The notes beneath the pieces were generated by a model, which had not been told where the DNA came from, ran no database searches, and worked only from the letters and a program-made list of their open reading frames with translations. DNA of 64,000 nucleotides, from NCBI GenBank assembly GCA_029817715.1, contig JARUPY010000516.1, forward strand, positions 124,001 through 188,000, given 5' to 3'. Source of the DNA: Melastoma dodecandrum. Its lineage: Eukaryota; Streptophyta; Magnoliopsida; Myrtales; Melastomataceae. A program made the translations under genes and the position numbers. Below are positions 34,859-44,453 of this stretch, piece by piece; positions within the stretch are counted from its first letter, which is position 1, and each line of letters starts with the position of its first letter.

Positions 34859-35872
34859 TTATTGCAGGACCTCCTCGATGTCCTTGGCAGAAAGCTCATC
34901 TCCCCATCTAGTTGGAACGATTGGGTCCGTCTCCGGCTTAGGGTGCGATGTCCCGTAGTCTACAATGTAGTCAAACTTTCCGGATGGTTGACCAAGGGGT
35001 CCAACAGTAGGGTCGCCAAGCTTATAGTGTTGTTCTAGTGTGAGGCCCTTGACAGTCTTGCTTGTTTCTACATGCAAGATACCTTTGTCACAACAAGAGT
35101 ATTCATCAGCCTTAATAATCTCGACTTCAGAGTCAATCCATAACATTAACTCTCTATGTAAAGTAGAAGGAATAGCCGCGACTTCATGGAGCCAATCGCG
35201 GCCCAACAAAGCATTAAAAGTAGGAATTATGTCAATCACAAAGAAGGCAGTTTCCCTTTCCTGGCGACCCACTTCAAGGTGCACAGAGAAAACCCTTAAG
35301 CATTCAGATTTCCTACCGTTAAAACCACTCACTGCGACATTGGTTTTAACCAAGTCATAGGGCTTATATCCAAGCATTTTAAACCTGGACAAAGGAAGCA
35401 CGTTTATTATAGCTTCATTGTCTACAAGGACCCGACTCACCACAGTACCGTCAAAGGTAGATGTGATGTACAAAGAGTGCATGTGTTGTTTCATGTTATC
35501 AGATGGTTTCTCCAGCAAATGAAGTGGAAAGCCTACCGGATAAGCAGGTGAACAAGGAAAAGGCATTTTACCTCTTACGGTTTCCTCCTTCCGGTTATTG
35601 GCGAAGTCTATAGGCAAGGTGAGAGCGTTGCAACTCATAATCGACCCTTTTTCGCCGTCGGCATCACTTGGGATTCCACTCCGAAGTGGGGTATAATCAA
35701 AGCATGAGCCAGGCCCTTCTGAATGGTCTGTAGACTCAATGTGCTCTACTTCAATGTTCAGTCCCTTTGTAGACACTCTGGCAAGTAGAGCGGCCCCTGA
35801 GAGGGTAGGCCTAGGCCTCTTAGCGACGTGACTTAGACATCTATCCCTTCTCTTTCGAGCCCTTAGTGGCAA
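34859..35872 (-). pseudogene. Tat/Retand-like aspartic protease region
   Basis: 337-residue open segment. The retropepsin region reads SRVLVDNEAIINVLPLSRFK. The active-site Asp is kept, but the following Gly position is Glu, so the enzyme should be inactive. The flap/second half carries NALLGRDWLHEVAAIPSTLH. N-terminal to it is a linker from gag, and C-terminal to it the approach to RT. Confidence 0.78.
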
Positions 35873-36047
35873 AGAGATCTTGCCAACTGCCTTCTGCCAA
35901 TATTTCGAGGGGTTAACCGCTTTAATTACCCTTGATTTCTTAAAACCAAGGAAAGATTAATATACCTTGACGAAGTCTCCTACGAATGGATCGTATCCCA
36001 CTACTGTCCGCGTGGATACCTGTTGTGTTTCCGAACAGCTGTTAGTA

Positions 36048-38675
36048 TCATAAGTACCTGTGGCTGTAGAGTTTAACCACGATTTCCCCGTTTGAGGACA
36101 AGTCTACAGTCTTAAGGAAGTAGTTGACACAACAGGAGGTGCAGAGTTGCATGATCAGGATCATGTTCTGAGCTATAAGCTTGCATTTCTGACAGAGCAT
36201 CCTTTCATCAAGGAACTGGGCTATTGGAGGTCCTGTCAAGAGTGCCTGGATGTCTACTCTAAGCGTTTCGTGTCTTGGCTTACCCCCTTTCTCCTGCGGC
36301 CTTTTAGACTGCTGGGTTCTGCTAAAGACGTCTCCCTCTACAGCTCCAGAATGAGATTCCCCGGAGTGGCCGTTCCTTTCCTGTCCTGGATTTGCCCCTT
36401 GCTGGACGGACAAGTCGTTAAACTCCATGTGTCGTTTGGGACGCTCGAAAGCTCGGAGCTGTTGTTCAGATGTCTTGCCTCGACCATGGGGGCCACCTCT
36501 TTCTCCCCGGGTAGCTGGCTTGCGCTCCGCACTTGGGGGGCTTTTGAATCCCCTTTGTGAATTATTAGAGGCACTTCGCGAAATTGGGAAAACTATTCCC
36601 ATTGCTACCTCCTCTAGTGGGGTCAAGTCATACCAGGCATCCCCCTGATTATTCTGCAGATACTTCTTGAACGTATTGCATCTATCAGTGGTGTGCATGT
36701 CATCAATATGCCTGCAGCAGAGACTGGGCGCTACTTCCTTGACCGGACAGGTGACTACACCCTTGTCAGCCAAGCGACGGAAGAGGGCATTCGCCACCAA
36801 GGTCTCCCCGGGAATCTTTATATCCTGTAGGGAAAAATCGGTATTAGTTTCGATGAAATTGATGCCTACATCAGAAACATCGAACATATGAATAGCGATT
36901 TCATCATCAAAAGGTTTATCGTGAACCATAGTGACTTCGTCTACTTCAGGAAAACATAATTCCTTTGGCTCTATATGGTCCTGAATTATGTTCCTAAATG
37001 ACAGGCAATCCCTGATCGTATGTGTGAACAACCCATGCCATTTGCAATAATTCCTTGTTTTCTCTCTCTCAATTTGTGACATTATATGGCCAGGCTTTAG
37101 CTTGATCCGCTTTCGCTGAAAAAGCCAGTCAAAGATCGCATCTGCCTTGTCTATGTCGAAGGGATATTTCCTTTCTTCACCAGACTTTTGAGGTGCTTTC
37201 ACCTTTGAATTTTTTCTTGCTAAAGGTTCGCAAACCGTTGCTTCGCCTTTCACGAATTCGGCCATGTCTACCTCAAGGGTTTCTAATTGATAAGCGTGTT
37301 TAGACTAGGCTTCTTCCAGCAGTAACTGATGGTATTCAGTTGCTCTCCTAGCCAAGTCATACAGATCATTAAACCTTTCATAGAAACGCGTTTAACGCAA
37401 TCATTAACGGGTCCCTTTCAGGAATTGCAGGTCTACAGCGAAGCAGCGCCTTTCGTCGACGCATAAGGAACTGTCCTGGGTGTTCTCCAGCGGTCTGTTT
37501 AAGCCGCATCACCTAGAAGATTGACATGGGTGTGTCTAGCCGAGCAAATGCTTTCATAAAGAAATGATGCATTTCTGCCCATGATGTTACTGACCCAAGA
37601 GGTAGACTCGCGTACCACATGAAAGCATCTCCTGTGAGTGAATTCGAGAATAGCTTTAGTTTCAAAAAAACATTGGCCGCAGCATGTCCTGATTGATGAG
37701 TGAACCGAGCTATGTCCTCTACGGGCGTCATTTCATCTGCCCCTGAAAAACGGGTAAAATCGAGTACTCTGTATCCCTTCTGCAAGGGAAAGTCTCTGTC
37801 GATGTAGGCAGGGTATGGACTCCTGTATAGACCAGGATCATCCTGCTTGACAGCCCTAGGTACCATCTGCTCCAAGACTTGAGCAATCTTCTCCCTCAGA
37901 TTCTGTGGTGGAACGTGATCGAACTGTTCTCGAACATAGTTCTGACTCACTTTCTCTGGGGGATAAGGCATCCTCGCTGCGGTTCGAGGTGGTTGTGGGT
38001 TTACCGAGACATTCGTGTAGAAGCTTTCCGCTCGCGGTAGACTTCCTATAACTGGAGCTTCCCCTGGAGGTATCTCCTCTACAGGCGCTTTACCAGGTCG
38101 GCGAGGGGGTACGCCACTTGCATATCTGTTCGTTTCACCCTAGGCCTCTACGTCATCGTCTACAGGGCTCACTACATCCACAGCATTTCCCCTCCAAGAC
38201 GTAGGAGACCGAGAGGTAGTAGGCCTTGATGGGGACATCTTGTCACTATTGCAGACCTCTGTAGCGCGTTGATTGGTGCCGCCCCAAGGCTCATCCTCCT
38301 GGAATGACACATTGCGCCTCTCTGCGCGTCGGGAGTCTCCCATGAAAGAATTCTCCCTGTCTACAAGGACACTTGGCTTTGCAGCGGCATTTGGCCTATT
38401 CAACGCACTGAGTTGTTCCACAATCTGAGCCATATTGTCTTGCAATCCAATGATATGTCTATCCATTAGGCTATCATATCATTGAATTCTTTATGGAATT
38501 CAAGCCTGGATATGAACTCATAAGGGGTATGCACCCCGAAATCAGGTCGATTCACAGTTTCTTGGCTTCCTAGAGCCGCGGTCTCAACATTTAAGTTCCC
38601 CACTACAAGCTAATCATCTCCATCTATTGGAGGTGGAGGGCCGCGATTAGCTCCACCCCTGGTGCTTTTTGCCAT
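36048..38675 (-). pseudogene. Tat/Retand-like Gag
   Basis: The first ATG at 38673-38675 gives MAKSTRGGANRGPPPPIDGD then a stop. The next open piece is 38140-38466. The retrotransposon gag core is 37513-37971, with YRVLDFTRFSGADEMTPVED and LKLKLFSNSLTGDAFMWYAS. The C-terminal part, 36048-37265, is a long open frame with CKWHGLFTHTIRDC and CCRHIDDMHTTDRC, zinc-knuckle-like motifs of the Tat type, followed by a basic Arg/Gly-rich stretch. Breaks lie near 37270-37510 and 37975-38135. Confidence 0.8.
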
Positions 38676-38722
38676 CTGTAGACTTCAACCTTTTCGTACT
38701 CCCACTGTGGTCACCAAAAACG

Positions 38723-39925
38723 TGTTCGCGTCGAAAACGGATCACGTCGGAAATATTTAGCTATAATACTCATTGGGTTTGTAGATGTGGTCACAAATAA
38801 GTAAATGAAATAGATTGAATTGAATATGGAAAGTCTTACAATAAAGAAATGGTGCTTACAGCCATAAAAATAAAACAAGGACGGCGGTGCAACGTTGTAG
38901 ACTTGCTTCCGGGCACTGTAGACTAAGAGGCGAGGTCGTAGACTTCTTGTTGAATGCTACAGTCTTGCGATTCTGGACGGTGGGGACGTCGTAGACTTGG
39001 TGCTGGACGCTGTGGACTTGAGAATCCGGGCAACGACGTCGTAGACTGGATAACAGAGCGCTGTAGACTTGCGCTCCTTGGATGGCGAAAACTTGGTTAC
39101 TGGGCTTTGTGGACAGGAGTGTGGTCGAATGTTGAGGCGGACGTGGATACCAAGGCTACCGTTGCTCACACTGGTGGTGGAGCCGAAGGTGGAATTGTTA
39201 CCGGGACTACGGTGGCTCGTCCTGGAGTTGGAGTGCTGGCGGGAAATTGTTACTAGAGCTACGATTGCTCACTCTGATGGTGGAAGTGAAGGGGGAGTTT
39301 GGGTACCACAGCTACGGTTCCTCACTATGATGGTGGAAGTGATGGCGGAATTTGATTGTCGGAGCTACGGTTACTCACTCTGACGGTGGAGGTGAAGACC
39401 AATGAAACCTTAAGTGTTTCGCCCAGGTCGGGGAATCCTAACACTCTAAGGGGTGACGAGCAAGATAAGCTTCTGTTGGCTGATTTGATCGTGATTTTTC
39501 CAAGGGAGATCTCTTCCCTTTTATACACGGTCTGTTACGACCTCTGAAGATCCTCTAATCTTAACCACCCCCGAGTATCTCGGAGCCAACAAACTGTCTT
39601 CTAAGACGTACCACTCGTGTGGACGTGGGTCGTAGACTCCATTGACTTCGGGTTTAATAACCGTCCTTTAAGACATGCACACTGAGTGGACGTGGTTTGT
39701 AGACTTCGCTGATTTCGGAGATAATGATTCAGCTTTTGTGACGTGTGACCTGTGCAGACGCGAGCCGTAGACTCCCACCGATCTCAGGGTCACCAACCAG
39801 TCATATAGTCCGTGTATACTAGAACTGTAGGCCTGGTGTGAGTGTCTTGTCTTTTTCCTCATGGACGCCGCGTCTGTTATGGGCTTCGTCAGAAATCAGG
39901 CTCAAGATAGTCTATCGTGTCAACA
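38723..39925 (-). repeat. 5' LTR of the Tat/Retand-like element (full length)
   Basis: 1203 bp, TGTTCGCG at 38723 to TCAACA at 39925 on the plus strand. It contains nine GTAGAC copies, all in the same orientation, and a 53-bp tandem repeat at 39155-39401. The bases left of 38723, read on the minus strand, give TTTGGTGACCACAGTGGG, the expected place of the primer-binding site. I did not identify the tRNA. Confidence 0.88.
39155..39401. repeat. Five-copy tandem repeat, period about 53 bp, inside the 5' LTR
   Basis: Units begin at 39155, 39206, 39258, 39311 and 39364 with GCTAC(G/C)GTTGCTCAC-like starts, followed by a TGATGGTGGAAGTGA-like middle. Periods are 51, 52, 53 and 53 bp; the last unit is partial. 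The array lies wholly within the 704 bp missing from the 3' LTR. Confidence 0.8.
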
Positions 39926-41165
39926 GATCCTTGCAGTTTAGGCTTAGATTTCTCCATCATTGATGTAGTCGACGGGACATTCCTCCTCCCTTTAGCGAGT
40001 GTTGGTCAGCTCGATCATGCTCACCTCCGAGTGCTATAGAAACGATTTAGAAATTTTGTCTGCAATTGCTCCCAGTTGTCAATAGTACGTAGTTTGATGT
40101 CAATATACTAGTGTTTCCCTTTAAGATGCGGACAAACTGCTTAACTATCCAATTCATGTATGTGCCCTTATTACAGGTTTCAATGAAATGAGTTATGTTT
40201 TACCTGAGAGTCCATTTCCTATCAAATTGGTGGAAGTATGGTGGTTGATTTCGCACTGGCATTTTAAGGCCTTCGATTCTCCGACTGTAAGGCTTATAGT
40301 ACGTCAAAGTTGACGAGGATTTGCCTTCAAGCTCACCTTTCATTGCTTTTTTTATTAGTTTCATCATTGCATTCACCCAAATTGGATCATCTACAATAGA
40401 TGCGTGCTATGCCGAATCATCAACATCCATGACCTCCTCTCCTTTGTTAGCTTGGGTGAGCAAACTTTCCTCCATATATGTTTTATCAACTTTTTCTTTC
40501 CAACTCTTGACGATGTAGTCCATTTGTTGCTCTCTTTCTTTCATGAAACCAATCATTACTTCCACTGTTTTTGTGAGAGTTGCGACCCGATCTTCAAGTG
40601 AATGAGTGCCTGCCATCATTACTGGCATAGCTTCAAAGTCCTTAGCCAAATCAGTTTTTTGGAAAGAATATGATGAAGAGTTGTTTGACGAGATATTATA
40701 GAAGTTTATTGGTAGTGCAGGAGATATTAGAATCTTATCAAAAAGAGCATCACCGATAATTGATAGAGATGACTTAGGAGAGATTGCTCTAACCATTTAT
40801 TCTATCTCTTCAGCTTGTTTGTGTTACTTGGCCATTTATTGGGTATTAAGTCCACTTTGGCAATCCGCCCACATTGGAAATGTTCTTTTCAACGGCATCC
40901 TTGTAAGATGGAGATGCTTTGGGGGAGATGGACATGAGCATTTTTTCTATCTCTTCGGCTTATTAAAGGAGCTTGTCACCGACTAGGTATAAGTCCATTC
41001 TAGAGAGCCACCCTCATTGAGAATGTTCTTCGATTTAACATCCTTATAAGATAGGGATGCCTTTGGAGAGATAGACTTGAGCATTTCTTCATTTTGTTTA
41101 TATAACTCAACCATGGATCGAGACTTCACCAATTTTGGAAACTCGATGAGTTCACTCCAACGTTT
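39926..41165 (-). pseudogene. Second gypsy element: gag N-terminal part, right of nested insertion
   Basis: Minus strand. The N-terminal region is at 40407-40796, with DFEAMPVMMAGTHSLEDRVA, then TKTVEVMIGFMKEREQQMDY. It is followed by the capsid-like part at about 40090-40300, with NITHFIETCNKGTYMNWIVK and QFVRILKGN in broken frames. It ends at 39926 exactly where the Tat/Retand-like element starts, and the gag continues on the other side at 27799. An N-terminal tandem repeat lies at 40762-41180. Confidence 0.78.
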
Positions 41166-41180
41166 TGTTTGATTAGTCCT
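40762..41180. repeat. Imperfect tandem repeat in gag N-terminal region
   Basis: Three related units start at about 40762, 40918 and 41050, each with GAT(A/G)G(A/G)GATG followed by GGAGAGAT-like, CTATCTCTTC-like and AAGTCCA-like words. Spacing 156 and 132 bp. The third unit is incomplete. Confidence 0.55.
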
Positions 41181-41249
41181 GGAATTTGGAGGTATTCACT
41201 TTTCGATTAGAAAACTTACGTCATCGAATTTTTAAAATTAAAAAAATTG

Positions 41250-42370
41250 AAATTACTTTTTTATCCTTCGTCTTTTAAAAATCCCCTTTCCACCATAATG
41301 AATCAAATACAAAACCTTAATCAATCCCCTTCTTTCTCATCGTTTGTCTTCAGCAAACGAAACTCACCTTACACTTCCCCTTTCCTTTCTAAGCTTTTTG
41401 TTCTCTCCTCCCCCGTTTTTTATTTTCTTTTTGGGTGCTTTGTTCTCTCACCATCAAAGTTGCCACAGAGCTTTCTCCCCCTACCTCTTCCCCTGCAATC
41501 GCAGCAAGGTGTTTTCTCCTATATCTCATATCCCCCGCAATCGCAGTAAGGTTTTGATGGCACTTTATGAAGCATGCTGCTGATTTATGAAGCATGCTGC
41601 TGAGGGTACTTTTGATGGTAGGTTTTCATGAAACATCACATTGAGGCCCATGTAAGTGGCACTTATAAGAAAGATACTTACCTTAAGGCCTACAAGTTTC
41701 CATTAACTACATTCGAAGGAGAGAACAAGTGGCCCGATGGTGAAGGGGAACCCGTAATGCCTACAAACTTTAAGACAAGACAAGGAATAGCTAAGAAGAA
41801 TTGGAAAAGTGGGCAGCTGAGGAGCCAAAAAATTTTTGAACAGGTTACTGATGAGAGGGTTGGAGATGAAGTGTCGCAAATCAAAACACTATGAACATAA
41901 CAAAAGAACCTGTAAAAGGCCATGTTGCACCTACTTCTTTCATTGAACTTAAAAATGCTTTGATGTTCATCCTGCTTTGATTATTTGCAAGTATTGTAAC
42001 TGGTTTCATGGTAGCATGTTGATCCTATAGTTGATCACGCAATAAGGCCTACATGGAAAGGGCCAGAGGGGTAGGGGTATAAGGAGTAGTAGTGGCAAAG
42101 GTTGTGGCAATGGCAATGGCAGAGGGAGAGGGAGGCCAAGGAAAGAGATATTAGAAGGCGCCAACTACTCAACTTTGGCAGGTGCCATCTACTCAAAGTT
42201 GGAAGGCAGATGGATAAGACCGTGGTTTCAAAATATGGATGAAGGACACGACCAGTCTCAAAGTAGTTACAATGTGGGAACATCAGGCACACAAGAGTCC
42301 TTTGTTGCTAAATTTGACTTCCTCACTGTGGATATGAATCAATCCGGGAATGCTGAGAATTGACTTCACG
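41250..42370 (+). pseudogene. MULE (Mutator-like) transposase C-terminal relic
   Basis: Plus strand. The segment 41628-41894 reads YKKDTYLKAYKFPLTTFEGE, then NKWPDGEGEPVMP, which is the region before the C-terminal zinc knuckle of MuDR-type transposases. A one-base frame change then gives a degenerate knuckle, with CRKSKHYEHNKRTC at about 41866-41910 (second Cys is Ser). After a probable intron (about 41994-42030) a GRGRPRK AT-hook-like motif (near 42120) and a last exon ending at 42363 follow. The catalytic domain is absent. 41250-41600 is a pyrimidine-rich leader containing a 20-bp tandem duplication (TTTATGAAGCATGCTGCTGA) at about 41565-41602. Confidence 0.65.
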
Positions 42371-42691
42371 CTGCTTGAGATGTTCAAATGTGTTATGTTC
42401 ATGTAATTGAGATATTGAAACTGGGATTGTATGTTGGGATTATAACATGCATGCTTGGATTTTAATTGGGATTGTATACTGCGATTGTATGATGGGATTG
42501 CTTGTAACAGAGATAGCTTTTCTTTTAACTGGAAGTTGTAGTTGTTTGGAGTGTATCTCAAACTATCTTGTTACCCTATTAGTTGTTCGTAGCTAAAACT
42601 GTGTTGTAACATTTCAGTTGTAAACATAACGTCATAAATTGATATCATAAAAAGCAAGATTATGTTTGTACAACATATATTATAAAAATAT

Positions 42692-43117
42692 CTATTTTGT
42701 TGCAGCAACAACAAAAGCTAGAATACAAACTATGATAAATAGGACAATATACATAAGCATATATTTATAAGTATCAGCCTTCATCATCTTGATCTTTGCT
42801 TTAGCCTTGATCAATTTCATTTCACTATTCCTCAACTTGACTGTAATAATAAGAATCACCAATTTCAAACTCTTGACTTTCTTCGAATCAACATGACTAA
42901 TAACAAGGTCGATCCATACAAAGAATCCCCAACCACCATCTGCATCTTTATAACGTGGACATCCATAGTACCTTTTACCATAATTTTTTACAGTTAGAGC
43001 TGTCTTCGCATGACATTCCATTCCACAATGATAAAAAAACACCATATTCATTGAAGACATTGCTGGAGAGCTTTTACTTGAAGACGTTTTACGATATCTC
43101 ATTTCTTCTTTGCTCAT
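42692..43117 (-). CDS. GRF-type zinc-finger protein with C-terminal membrane segment
   Basis: Intact 141-residue frame, start ATG 43115-43117, stop TAG at 42692. The N-terminal 30 residues are Ser/Lys-rich. Residues about 30-70 contain CGMECHAKTALTVKNYGKRY, then YGCPRYKDADGGWGFFVWID, a GRF zinc finger (a nucleic-acid-binding fold). The usual fourth Cys before FF is Trp here, and the first Cys position is also doubtful, so metal binding is uncertain. A charged helix with KLIKAKAKIKMMK and a hydrophobic end (MLMYIVLFIIVCILAFVVAA) follow, probably one membrane span. Similar GRF/coiled-coil/TM proteins are common in plants with no known role. It is convergent with the MULE relic 330 bp away and may be part of that element. 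Confidence 0.65.
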   Translation of the reverse strand: MSKEEMRYRKTSSSKSSPAMSSMNMVFFYHCGMECHAKTALTVKNYGKRYYGCPRYKDADGGWGFFVWIDLVISHVDSKKVKSLKLVILIITVKLRNSEMKLIKAKAKIKMMKADTYKYMLMYIVLFIIVCILAFVVAATK

Positions 43118-44453
43118 ATAATCCTCTTCTTCAACTCTATATCACCCGAAAAATGAGAGTGAATTCACATGGGATATGACTAACACAATGAATGAGCTGC
43201 GACCAATTACGAGAAGGAGCTTTATATACTATAACGTAACCATAGCTATTGCTTTTAAATCCAACCTAGCCGTAAGCAAAAATAGAAGGGAACGAAAATA
43301 CTTACAAATATGGGTTTGGGGCCGACGGATCCGAGAGCTGGGTTGACATGATTTCTCACTCAAAGCTGCAAATCTTCTACTGTCGTTGGTTTCTAGTAAT
43401 CTTAGTCCGATTATGGATTCTCTTTCGATTGAAGAGGCGGAGAAAACAGGGATGCGTGGGTTTGGTCAAATTAGGGTTTAGTCGTAATGGGGACAATTAG
43501 ATTTTGGGGACAATATAGGTGAAAAAGACAATAGAAACGGGGGTACAGCAGGGGGAGTAACAGAGTTAAATTCAAGTAGGGTGCCACGTAGGCTTCCGTT
43601 AGTTGGTGTGTTAATGGATGATAGAATCCAGATAATGATGATAACATATTTACGGGTGGCAAGTGTTTTAAAGAACATGATAAATCGGATAAAATTGGCA
43701 TACTATAAAATATATTTTGATAATTTGACTTATTTTAATTACCAGTATAAGTGGACCAATCAAAACAACCCACTACATGTAATTAATGCTTCTTGTCCGA
43801 TAACAAAACTCTTAATAAAGTAAATTAATTGCTCCTGAACGGGGGTTACCCGTTAACAAAATCTTTATAAAAATTGCATTTTAATTAACTGACTACTACT
43901 CATTCGAAATATTTCACAAATAGCAGTTGGTGATGCATGTTGATTTCTATGTATCCGATGGGGACGAAATCCCCCCGTCTTAAAAGGGCAATGAATGCAT
44001 AGAACATGACAGAAGCCAGCGGGAAGAGCATTTAATGGAATGGCATGCGTGTAGTCCACAAGATCATCCAGGGGGCCATTCAGTATCCTCACCCCCGTCG
44101 TCTATACCAGAAGCCAAACTGATCTTCGTGAAAGCAACACGAATACGCAAAGTGTGCCTTTGCCTTTTCACATCTTTCGTTATTTGCAATTCATCACCAC
44201 CAACCGTCGAAATGTCGGTCCCAGCCCCAGCCAGCTTCAACCACTAAAAACTGTAGTCTACAGTAAGAAAATAGAAATGGTGGTGGTCCCTTCAACCTCA
44301 TTTTCACACCACGAGGAAACCTTGGGGGACACTTTCTTTTTTTGTTTCTTTCTATTTCAACCACTACATTCATTCAATCTAACATGTGTTTCTCCTCCTC
44401 CTTGATATCATCATGGTCCGATTCTATTATTACATCATATTTTACGAATTCCT
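43118..44453. other. Spacer between the GRF ORF and the NPH3 gene
   Basis: No coding region recognised. 43118-43720 may be the other end of the MULE (I could not match terminal inverted repeats to 41150-41260). The part next to 44454 should include the 3' UTR of the NPH3 gene. Confidence 0.45.

Larger units (their letters stand above)
27800..39925 (-). mobile_element. Tat/Retand-like Ty3/gypsy retrotransposon with antisense gene
   Basis: A 12,126-bp element in minus orientation. LTRs at 38723-39925 (5') and 27800-28286 (3') share start TGTTCGCGTC (plus strand) and end TCAACA/TCAATA. Flanks are GATCA (27795-27799) and GATCC (39926-39930), a target-site duplication with one mismatch. Minus-strand order: gag, protease, RT, RNase H, extra RNase H, integrase. 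That order and the second RNase H of the RVT_3 type mark the Tat lineage (Ogre/Retand). Between integrase and 3' LTR lies a spliced plus-strand gene. All sense domains carry frame breaks. The element sits inside the gag of another gypsy element. Confidence 0.9.

Noticed and set aside
35040..36648. Plus-strand frames of 73-137 codons across the protease/gag region
   Set aside because: They are antisense shadows of long minus-strand gag and protease frames with family motifs, and do not join to the antisense gene at 28486-31144.
39155..39401. Possible CRISPR-like array
   Set aside because: The units are contiguous with no unique spacers, and the sequence is a plant LTR, so it is an ordinary tandem repeat.
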